The notes under the pieces were generated by a model. That model was not told where the DNA came from. It did no database searches and worked only from the letters and a program-made list of their open reading frames with translations. From NCBI RefSeq assembly GCF_048268525.1, contig NZ_JBLWVH010000003.1, positions 1 through 64,000 of the forward strand: a DNA stretch of 64,000 bases, written 5' to 3'. Shown in pieces: positions 34,512-42,945 of this stretch (positions are counted from its first letter, which is position 1; each line of letters opens with the position of its first letter). Made by a program: the position numbers and the translations under genes. Source of the stretch: Maricaulis sp048268525 (lineage in GTDB: Bacteria; Pseudomonadota; Alphaproteobacteria; Caulobacterales; Maricaulaceae).

Positions 34512-36155
34512 TCAGTCCTCGAATTCCATCAGCTTCATCGGCGCCTTGAGTTCGGCCGTGAGGCGGTCATAGGCCGGCAAGGTCAGGAATTCGGCGAAGT
34601 CCTCGGACAGGACCAGCCCGGTCAGGATATCAGCAGCGGCGCGAATGCGATCGCACAGCTCGGTCTGATCCGGCACTTCATCCTGGATGGTCGAGCAGAT
34701 GTCCTCGATCTTGTTTTCCAGCATCGGGCCGGTGAGCGCGGTGCCCTCGACCGTCGACTGGCCGAAAGTGCGCCACTGCCACAGCTGGGCGCGGGCGATC
34801 TCGGCCGTGGCGGCGTCTTCCATCAGATTGCGGATCGGCACCGCGCCGCGTCCACCCAGCCAGGCGGCGATATAGCGGATGGCCACGTCGATATTGTCGT
34901 TGACGCCGGCATCGGTGATCTCACCGGCCGGAGCCTCGAGCAATTGCTGCGTGGTGACCGGACGCTCATGCGGATCGGCCGGACGATCGAGCTGGTTGGG
35001 ACCCTTCATGCGCTGGTTAAAGACTTCCATCGCGACCGGGACCAGATCGGGGTGGGCGACCCAGGTGCCGTCATGGCCATTCTTCACTTCGCGCAACTTG
35101 TCCTCGCGCACTTTCTCGGTCGCTGCAGCATTGGCAGCCGGGTCATTCTTGACCGGGATGAAGGCCGACATGCCGCCCATGGCGTGGGCACCGCGGCGGT
35201 GACAAACAGCCACCACACGGCGCGAATAGGCGGCCATGAAGGGTGAACTCATGGTCACGGCCGAACGATCCGGAAGGACATGTTCCGGGCGCGACTTGAG
35301 GCGCTTGATATAGCTGAAGATATAATCCCAGCGGCCGCAATTGAGGCCGACAATATGGTCTTTCAGCTCGTACAGGATCTCGTCCAGCTCGAAGGCTGCC
35401 GGCAGGGTCTCGATCAGCACCGTGGCGCGCAGCGTGCCGCGCTCCAGGCCGAGCTCGTCCTCGGCATGCTGGAAGACCAGGCTCCACAGGCGCGCTTCCA
35501 GCCGGCTTTCCAGCTTGGGCAGGTAGAAATACGGCGCCGTGCCGCGTTCCTTCAGGGCCGCGTGATTGTGGAAGACATAGAGGCCGAAATCGAACAGAGA
35601 GCCGGAGATCGCCTGCCCGTTGACATGGACATGGCGCTCGTCGAGATGCAGGCCGCGCGGGCGGACAATCAGGACTGCCGCGTCATCCTTGACCTGATAG
35701 CGCTTGTTATTCTTGGGGTCGGTGAAATCGATCTCGCGGATATTGGCATCGCGCAGATTGATCTGACCCTCGATCAGGTTCGACCACAGCGGCGATGTCG
35801 CATCCTCGAAATCGGCCATGAAGCATTTGGCGCCGGAATTGAGCGCATTGACGACCATCTTGCGGTCGACCGGACCGGTGATCTCGACACGGCGGTCCTG
35901 CAGGTCGGCCGGAGCCGGACGGACTTTCCATTCGCCTGAGCGGATATCGACGGTCTCGTGCGGGAACATCAACAACGCGCCCTGGTCGAGCTCGGCCTGA
36001 CGCTCCTTGCGGTAGCGCAACAGCGACTGGCGGCGCTTTTCGAAACGGCGATGCAAGCCGGCCAGGAAGCCAAGCGCTTCATGGCTGAGAATGTCGCGAT
36101 AGCCGGGCTCGAGATGGCCGAGGATTTCGACGCCGGAGGGGGCAATGAGGGTCAT
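34512..36155 (-). CDS. aceB: Malate synthase A
   Basis: A 547-residue enzyme condensing glyoxylate and acetyl-CoA to malate, second step of the glyoxylate shunt. Family blocks: CFMADFEDATSPLWSNLI, VLIVRPRGLHLDERHV, FYLPKLESRLEARLW, LIETLPAAFELDEILYEL, GLNCGRWDYIFSYIK, GGMSAFIPVKND and NGHDGTWVAHPDLV. Length and motifs fit the A form, not the larger GlcB. ATG 36155 has AGGAG seven bases upstream. It lies 82 bp after aceA, with a terminator-like hairpin between that may lower its expression. Confidence 0.95.
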   Translation of the reverse strand: MTLIAPSGVEILGHLEPGYRDILSHEALGFLAGLHRRFEKRRQSLLRYRKERQAELDQGALLMFPHETVDIRSGEWKVRPAPADLQDRRVEITGPVDRKMVVNALNSGAKCFMADFEDATSPLWSNLIEGQINLRDANIREIDFTDPKNNKRYQVKDDAAVLIVRPRGLHLDERHVHVNGQAISGSLFDFGLYVFHNHAALKERGTAPYFYLPKLESRLEARLWSLVFQHAEDELGLERGTLRATVLIETLPAAFELDEILYELKDHIVGLNCGRWDYIFSYIKRLKSRPEHVLPDRSAVTMSSPFMAAYSRRVVAVCHRRGAHAMGGMSAFIPVKNDPAANAAATEKVREDKLREVKNGHDGTWVAHPDLVPVAMEVFNQRMKGPNQLDRPADPHERPVTTQQLLEAPAGEITDAGVNDNIDVAIRYIAAWLGGRGAVPIRNLMEDAATAEIARAQLWQWRTFGQSTVEGTALTGPMLENKIEDICSTIQDEVPDQTELCDRIRAAADILTGLVLSEDFAEFLTLPAYDRLTAELKAPMKLMEFED

Positions 36156-36181
36156 GTCAGTCTCCTGGATAGAGCGGAGAG

Positions 36182-36216
36182 AAAACCGGGGTGCGCTCGG
36201 AGGGATCGCACCCCGG
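36182..36216 (-). terminator. Intercistronic hairpin between aceA and aceB
   Basis: On minus, a perfect 10-bp stem (CCGGGGTGCG/CGCACCCCGG, 36186-36195 with 36207-36216) with an 11-base loop is followed by TTTTCTC. It has the form of a partial terminator or an mRNA-stabilising hairpin. Confidence 0.6.
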
Positions 36217-36237
36217 CAAGGAGCAGTGAGTGAGGCG

Positions 36238-37524
<1,287 letters not shown>

Positions 37525-37661
37525 TTTTGTCTCCGTTCCGGCTTGGCCGGTTTGGCTGGCTTGATGTTGACCTCAAGCTGTCAAACGGAACGGGACCTGT
37601 CGATATGGCTTTTCCTATAAAGAGGTTTTCGTGTATGATCATTACATTGTGTTGATGTCAG

Positions 37662-37681
37662 TTTGTAAATTTTGGTACAAA
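37662..37681. promoter_or_regulatory. Candidate operator of the glyoxylate regulator
   Basis: TTTGTA-N8-TACAAA inverted repeat ending two bases before the regulator ATG, in the 159-bp gap shared with aceA. RamB/PccR-type regulators bind TTTGCAAA-like half sites, so the similarity is suggestive. Confidence 0.5.
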
Positions 37682-37683
37682 AC

Positions 37684-39114
37684 ATGAGCGACAACCAGGC
37701 TTTCGAGAAGATCTTTGCCGGCGCCCGCCTGCGCCGTTTGCGGCGCGAACGCGGCATGACCCAGGCCGAGGCGGCCGAGGCGCTGGGCCTGTCGGCGAGC
37801 TATCTCAACCTCCTGGAACGCAATCAGCGACCGGTCACGGCGCGGGTGCTGCTGGCCCTGGCGGAAGCCTTCGACGTGGATGTCCGCAGCTTTGCCAATG
37901 AGAGCGACCGGCAATTGATCGCCGATCTCACCGAGGCGGCTGCCGACCCGGTCCTGGCCGGCCTCGAGCTCGACCGCGTGGAACTCAACGAGCTCGCCGA
38001 CAGCCAGCCGCGCGCCGCCGAGGCCCTGACCCGCCTGTTCCAGTCCTATCGGGAAATGGCCACCGCTACCGCTGACATGGCGACCCGAATGTCTGGCCCC
38101 GGTGCGACGACCGGCGGTCCCGGTGCTGTGCTCGAATCCGTACGCAATGCCATCGACGCCCACCACAACCATTTTCCCGACCTCGAGGAAGCCGCCGAAG
38201 CCCTGAGCGACCGGGCTGGCCTGCGCAGCCGCAATCGCGACCAGGCGCTGGCGACCTATCTGCAAGAGCAACATGGTTTTACCGTCCGCGTGCTGGACGA
38301 GGACGTGATGGCCGGTGCCCGCCGCCGGCTGGATTTCCACGGTCGCCGCCTGCTGCTGTCAGAGACCCTGCCCCCGGCATCGCGCGGCTTTCACATGGCG
38401 GTGGTGCTGGCCTCGCTGGAGCAGGCCGAGCTTCTGGATCGCCTGTGTGACCAGATCGCCCTGCCCTCAGCTGAAGGGCGGCGTCTCCTGCGCATCGGTT
38501 TGGCCAATTACTTCGCCGGCGCCGTGCAGATGCCCTATGCCGCGTTCCACAAGGCCGCCGAAGACAATCGCTATCATCTCGGCGTGCTGCAACGCCGTTT
38601 CGAGGCCAGCTATGAACAGGTCTGCCATCGCCTGACCACGCTGCAGCGACCGGGCGCGCGCGGCCTGCCCTTCTTCATGATCCGGGTCGATGCGGCGGGC
38701 AATGTCTCCAAGCGTTTTGGCGGCGGCATCATGCCCTTTGCCCGTGCCGGCGGCGGTTGCCCGAAGTGGAATCTCTACGACGCCCTGCGCATGCCCGAGC
38801 GCATCCTGACCCAGTCCTTCGAGCTGCCCGACGGCACCCGCATGCTGTCGCTCGCCCGTGGCCAGTCAACGCAAGGCCCGACCGGCCAACCACCGACCCT
38901 GCATGCCATCGCGCTGGGTTGTGACTGGGACAATGCCGGCAAGATCGCCCACGCCGACGGTATGAGCGACACCATCCCCGCCGCGATCGGCCTCGCCTGC
39001 CGCCTGTGTGACCGCGAAGACTGCGCCCAGCGCGCCTTCCCGCCCCTCAACCGCAAGCTGACGATGGACCCGCACCAGCTGCGGGCCTCGCCCTATGCGT
39101 TTGGGGAGAGTTAA
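37684..39114 (+). CDS. XRE-family short-chain acyl-CoA regulator (ScfR/RamB/PccR type)
   Basis: A 476-residue regulator: N-terminal XRE helix-turn-helix (residues about 13-68; LRRLRRERGMTQAEAAEALG, SASYLNLLERNQRPVTARVL), a middle region with an IrrE/ImmA-like fold (LANYFAGAVQMPYAAFHKAAE) and a C-terminal domain with a CRLCDREDCAQRAFP cysteine cluster typical of the family. Relatives (RamB, PccR) control acetate, glyoxylate and propionate genes in response to acyl-CoA. Its divergent position next to aceA argues that it controls the shunt; activator or repressor cannot be told. Confidence 0.9.
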   Translation: MSDNQAFEKIFAGARLRRLRRERGMTQAEAAEALGLSASYLNLLERNQRPVTARVLLALAEAFDVDVRSFANESDRQLIADLTEAAADPVLAGLELDRVELNELADSQPRAAEALTRLFQSYREMATATADMATRMSGPGATTGGPGAVLESVRNAIDAHHNHFPDLEEAAEALSDRAGLRSRNRDQALATYLQEQHGFTVRVLDEDVMAGARRRLDFHGRRLLLSETLPPASRGFHMAVVLASLEQAELLDRLCDQIALPSAEGRRLLRIGLANYFAGAVQMPYAAFHKAAEDNRYHLGVLQRRFEASYEQVCHRLTTLQRPGARGLPFFMIRVDAAGNVSKRFGGGIMPFARAGGGCPKWNLYDALRMPERILTQSFELPDGTRMLSLARGQSTQGPTGQPPTLHAIALGCDWDNAGKIAHADGMSDTIPAAIGLACRLCDREDCAQRAFPPLNRKLTMDPHQLRASPYAFGES

Positions 39115-39167
39115 GGGGGCGGAGGCTGGCGCCACAACTCAACTAAGGGCGCGCCGCGCGAGGCCAT

Positions 39168-39298
39168 CCATAATTCGCTTGCCGAGAGAAAGCCGCATCC
39201 GTGTCTTCAGCTCAAGGGACTTATCCGCGAAGCCGCGCCTGCGGCGCCCTTGACCTGAAGACACGGATCGGCCCCGCTGGCTAACAAGCGGTCTATGG
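39168..39298. repeat. Palindromic intergenic repeat, family A, copy 3
   Basis: Begins CCATAATTCGCTTGCCGAGAG and ends GGTCTATGG. The core CTCAAGGGACTTATCCGCGA to CCCTTGAC is flanked by CCGTGTCTTCAG and CTGAAGACACGG, again a variable but perfectly complementary arm pair. Confidence 0.75.
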
Positions 39299-39433
39299 CC
39301 CAACGCGCGCAAGCGCGCCCGGTTTTCACTGGTCGTCTGGTCATGGCGCTGCCGCCGAGCCCGTCGTCAGCCCTTTATCCGGAACCAAGTGACGCGCGGT
39401 CAAAGCAATCGGCAGAGCGGCACATCAAACCGG

Positions 39434-39553
39434 TTGTCATCCCTGATGGACGCCCCGCACAGGCGGGGCGAAAGTCAGGGACCTAACTGAATGCAGGCAC
39501 ATAGGTCCCTGCCCTGCGTCCGGCCTGCGCCGGACATCCGGCAGGGATGACAA
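39434..39553. repeat. GTCATCCC-type palindromic repeat, copy 2
   Basis: Outer inverted repeat TTGTCATCCCTG (39434-39445) and CAGGGATGACAA (39542-39553). Inner palindromes include CGCCCCGCACAGGCGGGGCG, AGGGACCTA/TAGGTCCCT and GTCCGGCCTGCGCCGGAC. With the family A copy it occupies most of 39115-39646, which holds no gene. Confidence 0.75.
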
Positions 39554-39646
39554 GAATGGCGGCATCTGGGCTTTCCACCCCCAAAAGAATAAGGGCCCCG
39601 CGCGATGCGGAGCCCCAATCCTGGACAGGTTGTGCTGGTCGCTCGC

Positions 39647-40738
39647 CTATTCGGCCATGCCACCGACCGCATGCACATAGGCCGTGCGGACGTCCTGGTG
39701 CTTGACGGTGTCGAGCTCGCGGGCGATTTCCTCGTCCTGTTTGGCGAGGGCGTCGAGGTCCTGGTCGGCATAGTGCAGCACGCCCATATCGGCATAGGCC
39801 TTCTGGATCTTCGGACCCCAAAGGCCGATATCCTTGACCACCGGCACGATGCGCTGGAAGAGCAGGGTCTTGAACAGCTGGTTCATTTCCGACTGCTCGG
39901 CCCAGGCGACACATTCCTCGACCGGCAGCCCCATGACTTCATAGACTTCCCGCGCCTGGAAACGGTCGCGCATGTGATAGCAGGCCTCGACCAGGAATTC
40001 CTCGCGCTCGTCGCGCTCGGCCTGGGTCAGATGCGGATAGTAATCGCGCAGCGACAGGCGACCGAAGGCAACATGGCGCGCCTCGTCTTCCATCACATAG
40101 GCATTGACCATCTTGGCCAGCGGGTTCTGGGCCAGGTCGCGGATCGTGCCGAAAGCGGCCAGCGCCAGGCCTTCAATGACGACCTGCATGGCCAGATAGG
40201 TGAAGTCCCAGCGGCTGTCGCGCAGCGCCTGGTCGACCAGCTGGCGCAGCGGCTCGGTCATCGGATAGGCGACGCCGAACTTGGTCATCAGATTCTTGTA
40301 GGCCTCGACATGGCGGGCCTCGTCCATGACCTGGGTCGCGGCGTAGAATTTGGCGTCGAGATCGGGCACCGATTCAACGATCTTGGCGGCACAGATCAGG
40401 GCCGCCTGCTCGCCCTGCATGAATTGCGAGATATTCCACGCCTGGGCATGACGGCGGAACTCGATACGTTCCTTCTTCGTCATCTTCTCCCACATCGGCG
40501 AACCGTGCAGCGCGATACCTTCATCGGGCAGCTGCATCGGGTTTTCCGGGTCCAGCTCCAGCGTCCAGTCAATGCGATTGACCGCATCCCACTGCATGTC
40601 CTTGCCCTTCTGGTACAAGTGCATGAGGGTTGAGCGACCTTCGTCATACTCGAAGTCGAACGTGGCGTTGAACTGTTCCGGGATCGACCAATTCTTGTCG
40701 ATGTCCTGCATCGGATATAGATCGCGAAGCGATGCCAT
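39647..40738 (-). CDS. Ferritin-like diiron protein, putative oxygenase
   Basis: A 363-residue helical protein with complete diiron ligands in the order E110, E140-x-x-H143, E189, E219-x-x-H222 (blocks QGEQAALICAAK, MDEARHVEAY, VIEGLALAAFG, MEDEARHVAFG). This is the R2/ferritin-like oxygenase pattern; an electron partner is not encoded beside it. The reaction is unknown, perhaps hydroxylation, desaturation or N-oxygenation. GGGGAGG lies upstream of ATG 40738. The palindrome TGAACAATGTTCA, shared with three nearby genes or operons, lies 70 bp upstream. Confidence 0.8.
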   Translation of the reverse strand: MASLRDLYPMQDIDKNWSIPEQFNATFDFEYDEGRSTLMHLYQKGKDMQWDAVNRIDWTLELDPENPMQLPDEGIALHGSPMWEKMTKKERIEFRRHAQAWNISQFMQGEQAALICAAKIVESVPDLDAKFYAATQVMDEARHVEAYKNLMTKFGVAYPMTEPLRQLVDQALRDSRWDFTYLAMQVVIEGLALAAFGTIRDLAQNPLAKMVNAYVMEDEARHVAFGRLSLRDYYPHLTQAERDEREEFLVEACYHMRDRFQAREVYEVMGLPVEECVAWAEQSEMNQLFKTLLFQRIVPVVKDIGLWGPKIQKAYADMGVLHYADQDLDALAKQDEEIARELDTVKHQDVRTAYVHAVGGMAE

Positions 40739-40807
40739 GGCGCGTTACCTCCCCAGGAGCGACCAAACATGTCTTGCATTGCCAATATTTTGTACAATGC
40801 GGATTGG

Positions 40808-40820
40808 TGAACAATGTTCA
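40808..40820. promoter_or_regulatory. TGAAC-N3-GTTCA operator, site 1
   Basis: TGAACAATGTTCA (part of GTGAACAATGTTCAC), a perfect palindrome with a 3-base centre, upstream of the diiron gene. It has TetR-type operator form. Confidence 0.65.
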
Positions 40821-40999
40821 CAACCCGAACGTCTGTCAAAACGAGCCGTTTGGCAAGCCCTGAGACGAAACGTGACCGGGATATTTTATCGAGAGTCCGT
40901 AGCCCTTGGCGCGATGGGCCGCGTGGCGCCGGGCGTCCGCCGGGATGCGGGCATGCGCCTTCGTCTTCGGCCGCGATTGCGCCGAAGGGTGGGAGGGAA

Positions 41000-41068
41000 C
41001 GGGATGTCGGCGGACACCGGGGTGTCCTGTGGGTGGTCTGCGGTGTCCGTGATGTCCTCGACATCCCG
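41000..41068. repeat. Nested inverted repeats in a gene-free stretch
   Basis: CGGGATGTCG (41000-41009) and CGACATCCCG (41059-41068) form a perfect 10-bp inverted repeat that encloses a second hairpin, GGACACCGGGGTGTCC. The stretch 40739-41494 holds no convincing gene; frames across it lack start sites and codon bias. Confidence 0.5.
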
Positions 41069-41327
41069 TTCTCGGAGATTTCCCGGACGCTCTCGCCCCC
41101 GATTCCAATGCGTCAGGTAGATGGGGTCGGTCGTTTAGTGCCCCGCGACCTGGTCGCACGCCCTGCCGGAGCTTCGGGATGTCACATCCAAAGCGCGGAC
41201 AGGCTCCGCAAGTTCCCGGGCACAAGTGACTGAGCTCGTGCCTCCCGTCCCGAAAACCGTGGGCATTATGTGCTGGCGGTCTAGGGGGGAGGATAAGTTT
41301 TCGGGATTTTTCTGGCAGAGCACGTTT

Positions 41328-41434
41328 TCTCTCTCCCTTGGGAGAGGGCCAGGGTGAGGGGTAAATCCCGGTGACCGCAAGAGTTTCCCCCCTCATCCGG
41401 CCACTGGCCACCTGCTCCCAGGGGAGATGGCAAG
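41328..41434. repeat. CTCTCCC/GGGAGAG intergenic palindromic repeat
   Basis: CTCTCCCTTGGGAGAG and the later TGCTCCCAGGGGAGA form two small palindromes linked by CCAGGGTGAGGGG and CCCCTCATCCGGCCACTGGCC. The pattern is like dispersed intergenic repeats common in alphaproteobacteria. Confidence 0.55.
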
Positions 41435-41494
41435 TGATGCAGGGCGGGGATAAGTGGCGCGGATCAAGCAGGGGGCGAGGCGCGGCCCATGCCC

Positions 41495-42433
41495 CTACTC
41501 CGCCGCCTCGGCCTCAGCCTCTGCCGCCTTGTCCTTCCGGGCCTGCCATTTGGCCTTGATGGTTTTGGAGGTCTCCCGCGATCCATCCGGCGACCAGCCA
41601 GGCGGGGCGAGCAGATAGAGTGCCGCGTCCTTGAGCGATTTCGCGCCGGCCATGTCCTTCACGATACCCATCCACTCATGCAGGCAAATCTTGACCGGGT
41701 TGAAGGTGCCGAGATTCTTGACGATGCCGTAACGGCAGGGTTCGTCGTCACGCTCTTCCTGGAAGGTGCCGAACATCTTGTCCCAGATGATGAAGATGCC
41801 GGCATAGTTCCGGTCAAGATAGATCGGATTGGTGGCGTGGTGGACGCGGTGGTGCGAGGGCGTGTTGAAAACCGCTTCGAACCAGGCCGGACACCGTTTG
41901 ATGGCCTCGGTATGGATCCAGAACTGGTAGATCAGGTTTAGCGCCCCGACAAAGGCGACCATCGCCGGATGGAAGCCGAGGAAGACCATGGCCGAGCCGA
42001 GCCACAGGAATTTCAACGTAAAGGGGCTGATCCAGGGCTGACGCAGAGCGGTGGTCAGATTGTAGTGCTGGGACGAGTGATGGACGACATGATCGGCCCA
42101 GAACCAGCGCACGGTATGGGCGAAACGGTGCGACCAGTAATACAGGAAATCGTCGAGGAAAAAGGCGATCACCCAGACCCACCAGGCGAAGGAAATGTCC
42201 AGCAGGCGGTTGTCGTAGACAAAGACCGACCAGCCACCCAGCAGAAGGCCGAAGATGATGCTGGAGACATTATTGCCCAGTCCCATCACCAGGCTGGCGG
42301 CGCTGTCCCGCGTCTCAAACCGGGTCTTGCCGGTCAGGCGCGCATGCAGCATCTCGGCGAAGACGGACAGGGTGAAGAACGGAATCGCGAGGGTAATCGG
42401 GTTCCAGTTCTGGACAAAGGCGGGGACGTCCAT
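41495..42433 (-). CDS. Sterol desaturase/fatty acid hydroxylase-family membrane protein
   Basis: A 312-residue integral membrane diiron enzyme of the fatty acid hydroxylase superfamily. His clusters: HRFAH (102-106), HVVHH (115-119), H174 and HHRVHH (194-199), with about four membrane spans. The C-terminal 30 residues are charged and Ala/Glu/Lys-rich. It hydroxylates or desaturates a lipid or hydrophobic substrate; which is unknown. ATG 42433 has AGGAG seven bases upstream and follows the stop of the preceding small gene by 2 bp. Closeness to the TonB receptor and the shared operator suggest it belongs to the catabolic regulon. Confidence 0.87.
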   Translation of the reverse strand: MDVPAFVQNWNPITLAIPFFTLSVFAEMLHARLTGKTRFETRDSAASLVMGLGNNVSSIIFGLLLGGWSVFVYDNRLLDISFAWWVWVIAFFLDDFLYYWSHRFAHTVRWFWADHVVHHSSQHYNLTTALRQPWISPFTLKFLWLGSAMVFLGFHPAMVAFVGALNLIYQFWIHTEAIKRCPAWFEAVFNTPSHHRVHHATNPIYLDRNYAGIFIIWDKMFGTFQEERDDEPCRYGIVKNLGTFNPVKICLHEWMGIVKDMAGAKSLKDAALYLLAPPGWSPDGSRETSKTIKAKWQARKDKAAEAEAEAAE

Positions 42434-42435
42434 GG

Positions 42436-42864
42436 TCAACTCCTGGCGACGGGCTGGAGGGCATTGAGCCGGTCGGCCCATGTCGCGGCGGTCTCGGCAC
42501 TGTCAAAGCGCAGGCGGGCCGGCGCAAAGACGAAATCATGCAAACGCAGGCGAAGCGTGGTTTCAGCCTCGACAACCGCATCGCGGACACTGCCCGGCGC
42601 CAGATAGCGAATGACGAAATCACTGCCCCGGGCAACCAGCAAACCAAGACACAGGCCTGACCGTTCCGCCACCAGAGCCCCCTCACCGTCCAGCGCCAGC
42701 ACGCCCTCACCGGCTTCGAAGCCAACCCGGTCTGCGTCCAGGCGCTCGATCGCCTCGTCGAGCCCGGACAGTTTCGCCGTCTGGCTGATACCGAGGCGGG
42801 CGTTGACGAATACCATGGCGCTGACGCCGAGTATCGACCCGACGATCAGGAGTATCAGTCCCAT
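42436..42864 (-). CDS. Unknown single-span membrane protein
   Basis: A 142-residue protein with an N-terminal membrane segment (MGLILLIVGSILGVSAMVFV) and a periplasmic-looking domain that I do not recognise, ending WADRLNALQPVARS. ATG 42864 has GGAG eight bases upstream; a TTG further up would fall in the terminator of the receptor gene. It abuts the fatty acid hydroxylase gene and is probably cotranscribed with it. Confidence 0.6.
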   Translation of the reverse strand: MGLILLIVGSILGVSAMVFVNARLGISQTAKLSGLDEAIERLDADRVGFEAGEGVLALDGEGALVAERSGLCLGLLVARGSDFVIRYLAPGSVRDAVVEAETTLRLRLHDFVFAPARLRFDSAETAATWADRLNALQPVARS

Positions 42865-42881
42865 CACAAAGCTCCGCGACA

Positions 42882-42916
42882 AACGAAAACGGGCGGGAGC
42901 CAATGGCCCCCGCCCG
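42882..42916 (-). terminator. Terminator-like hairpin after the TonB receptor gene
   Basis: On minus, CGGGCGGG/CCCGCCCG (42909-42916 with 42890-42897) is followed by TTTTCGTTT, about 30 bp after the receptor stop. Transcripts from the operator region at 42933 would also pass through it, so it may act as an attenuator. Confidence 0.7.
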
Positions 42917-42932
42917 CAATCATACGCTTATT

Positions 42933-42945
42933 TGAACGTTGTTCA
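42933..42945. promoter_or_regulatory. TGAAC-N3-GTTCA operator, site 2
   Basis: TGAACGTTGTTCA, directly after the receptor stop codon and 69 bp upstream of the small membrane gene that leads the hydroxylase unit. Confidence 0.6.

Noticed and set aside
39434..39553. Clustered palindromes considered as a CRISPR array
   Set aside because: There are no regularly spaced identical repeats with unique spacers; the structure is one composite palindrome.
40836..41411. Frame of 191 codons on minus in the gap upstream of the diiron gene, with overlapping plus-strand frames
   Set aside because: Arg/Pro/His-rich, overlaps intergenic palindromic repeats, no ribosome site and no recognisable fold.
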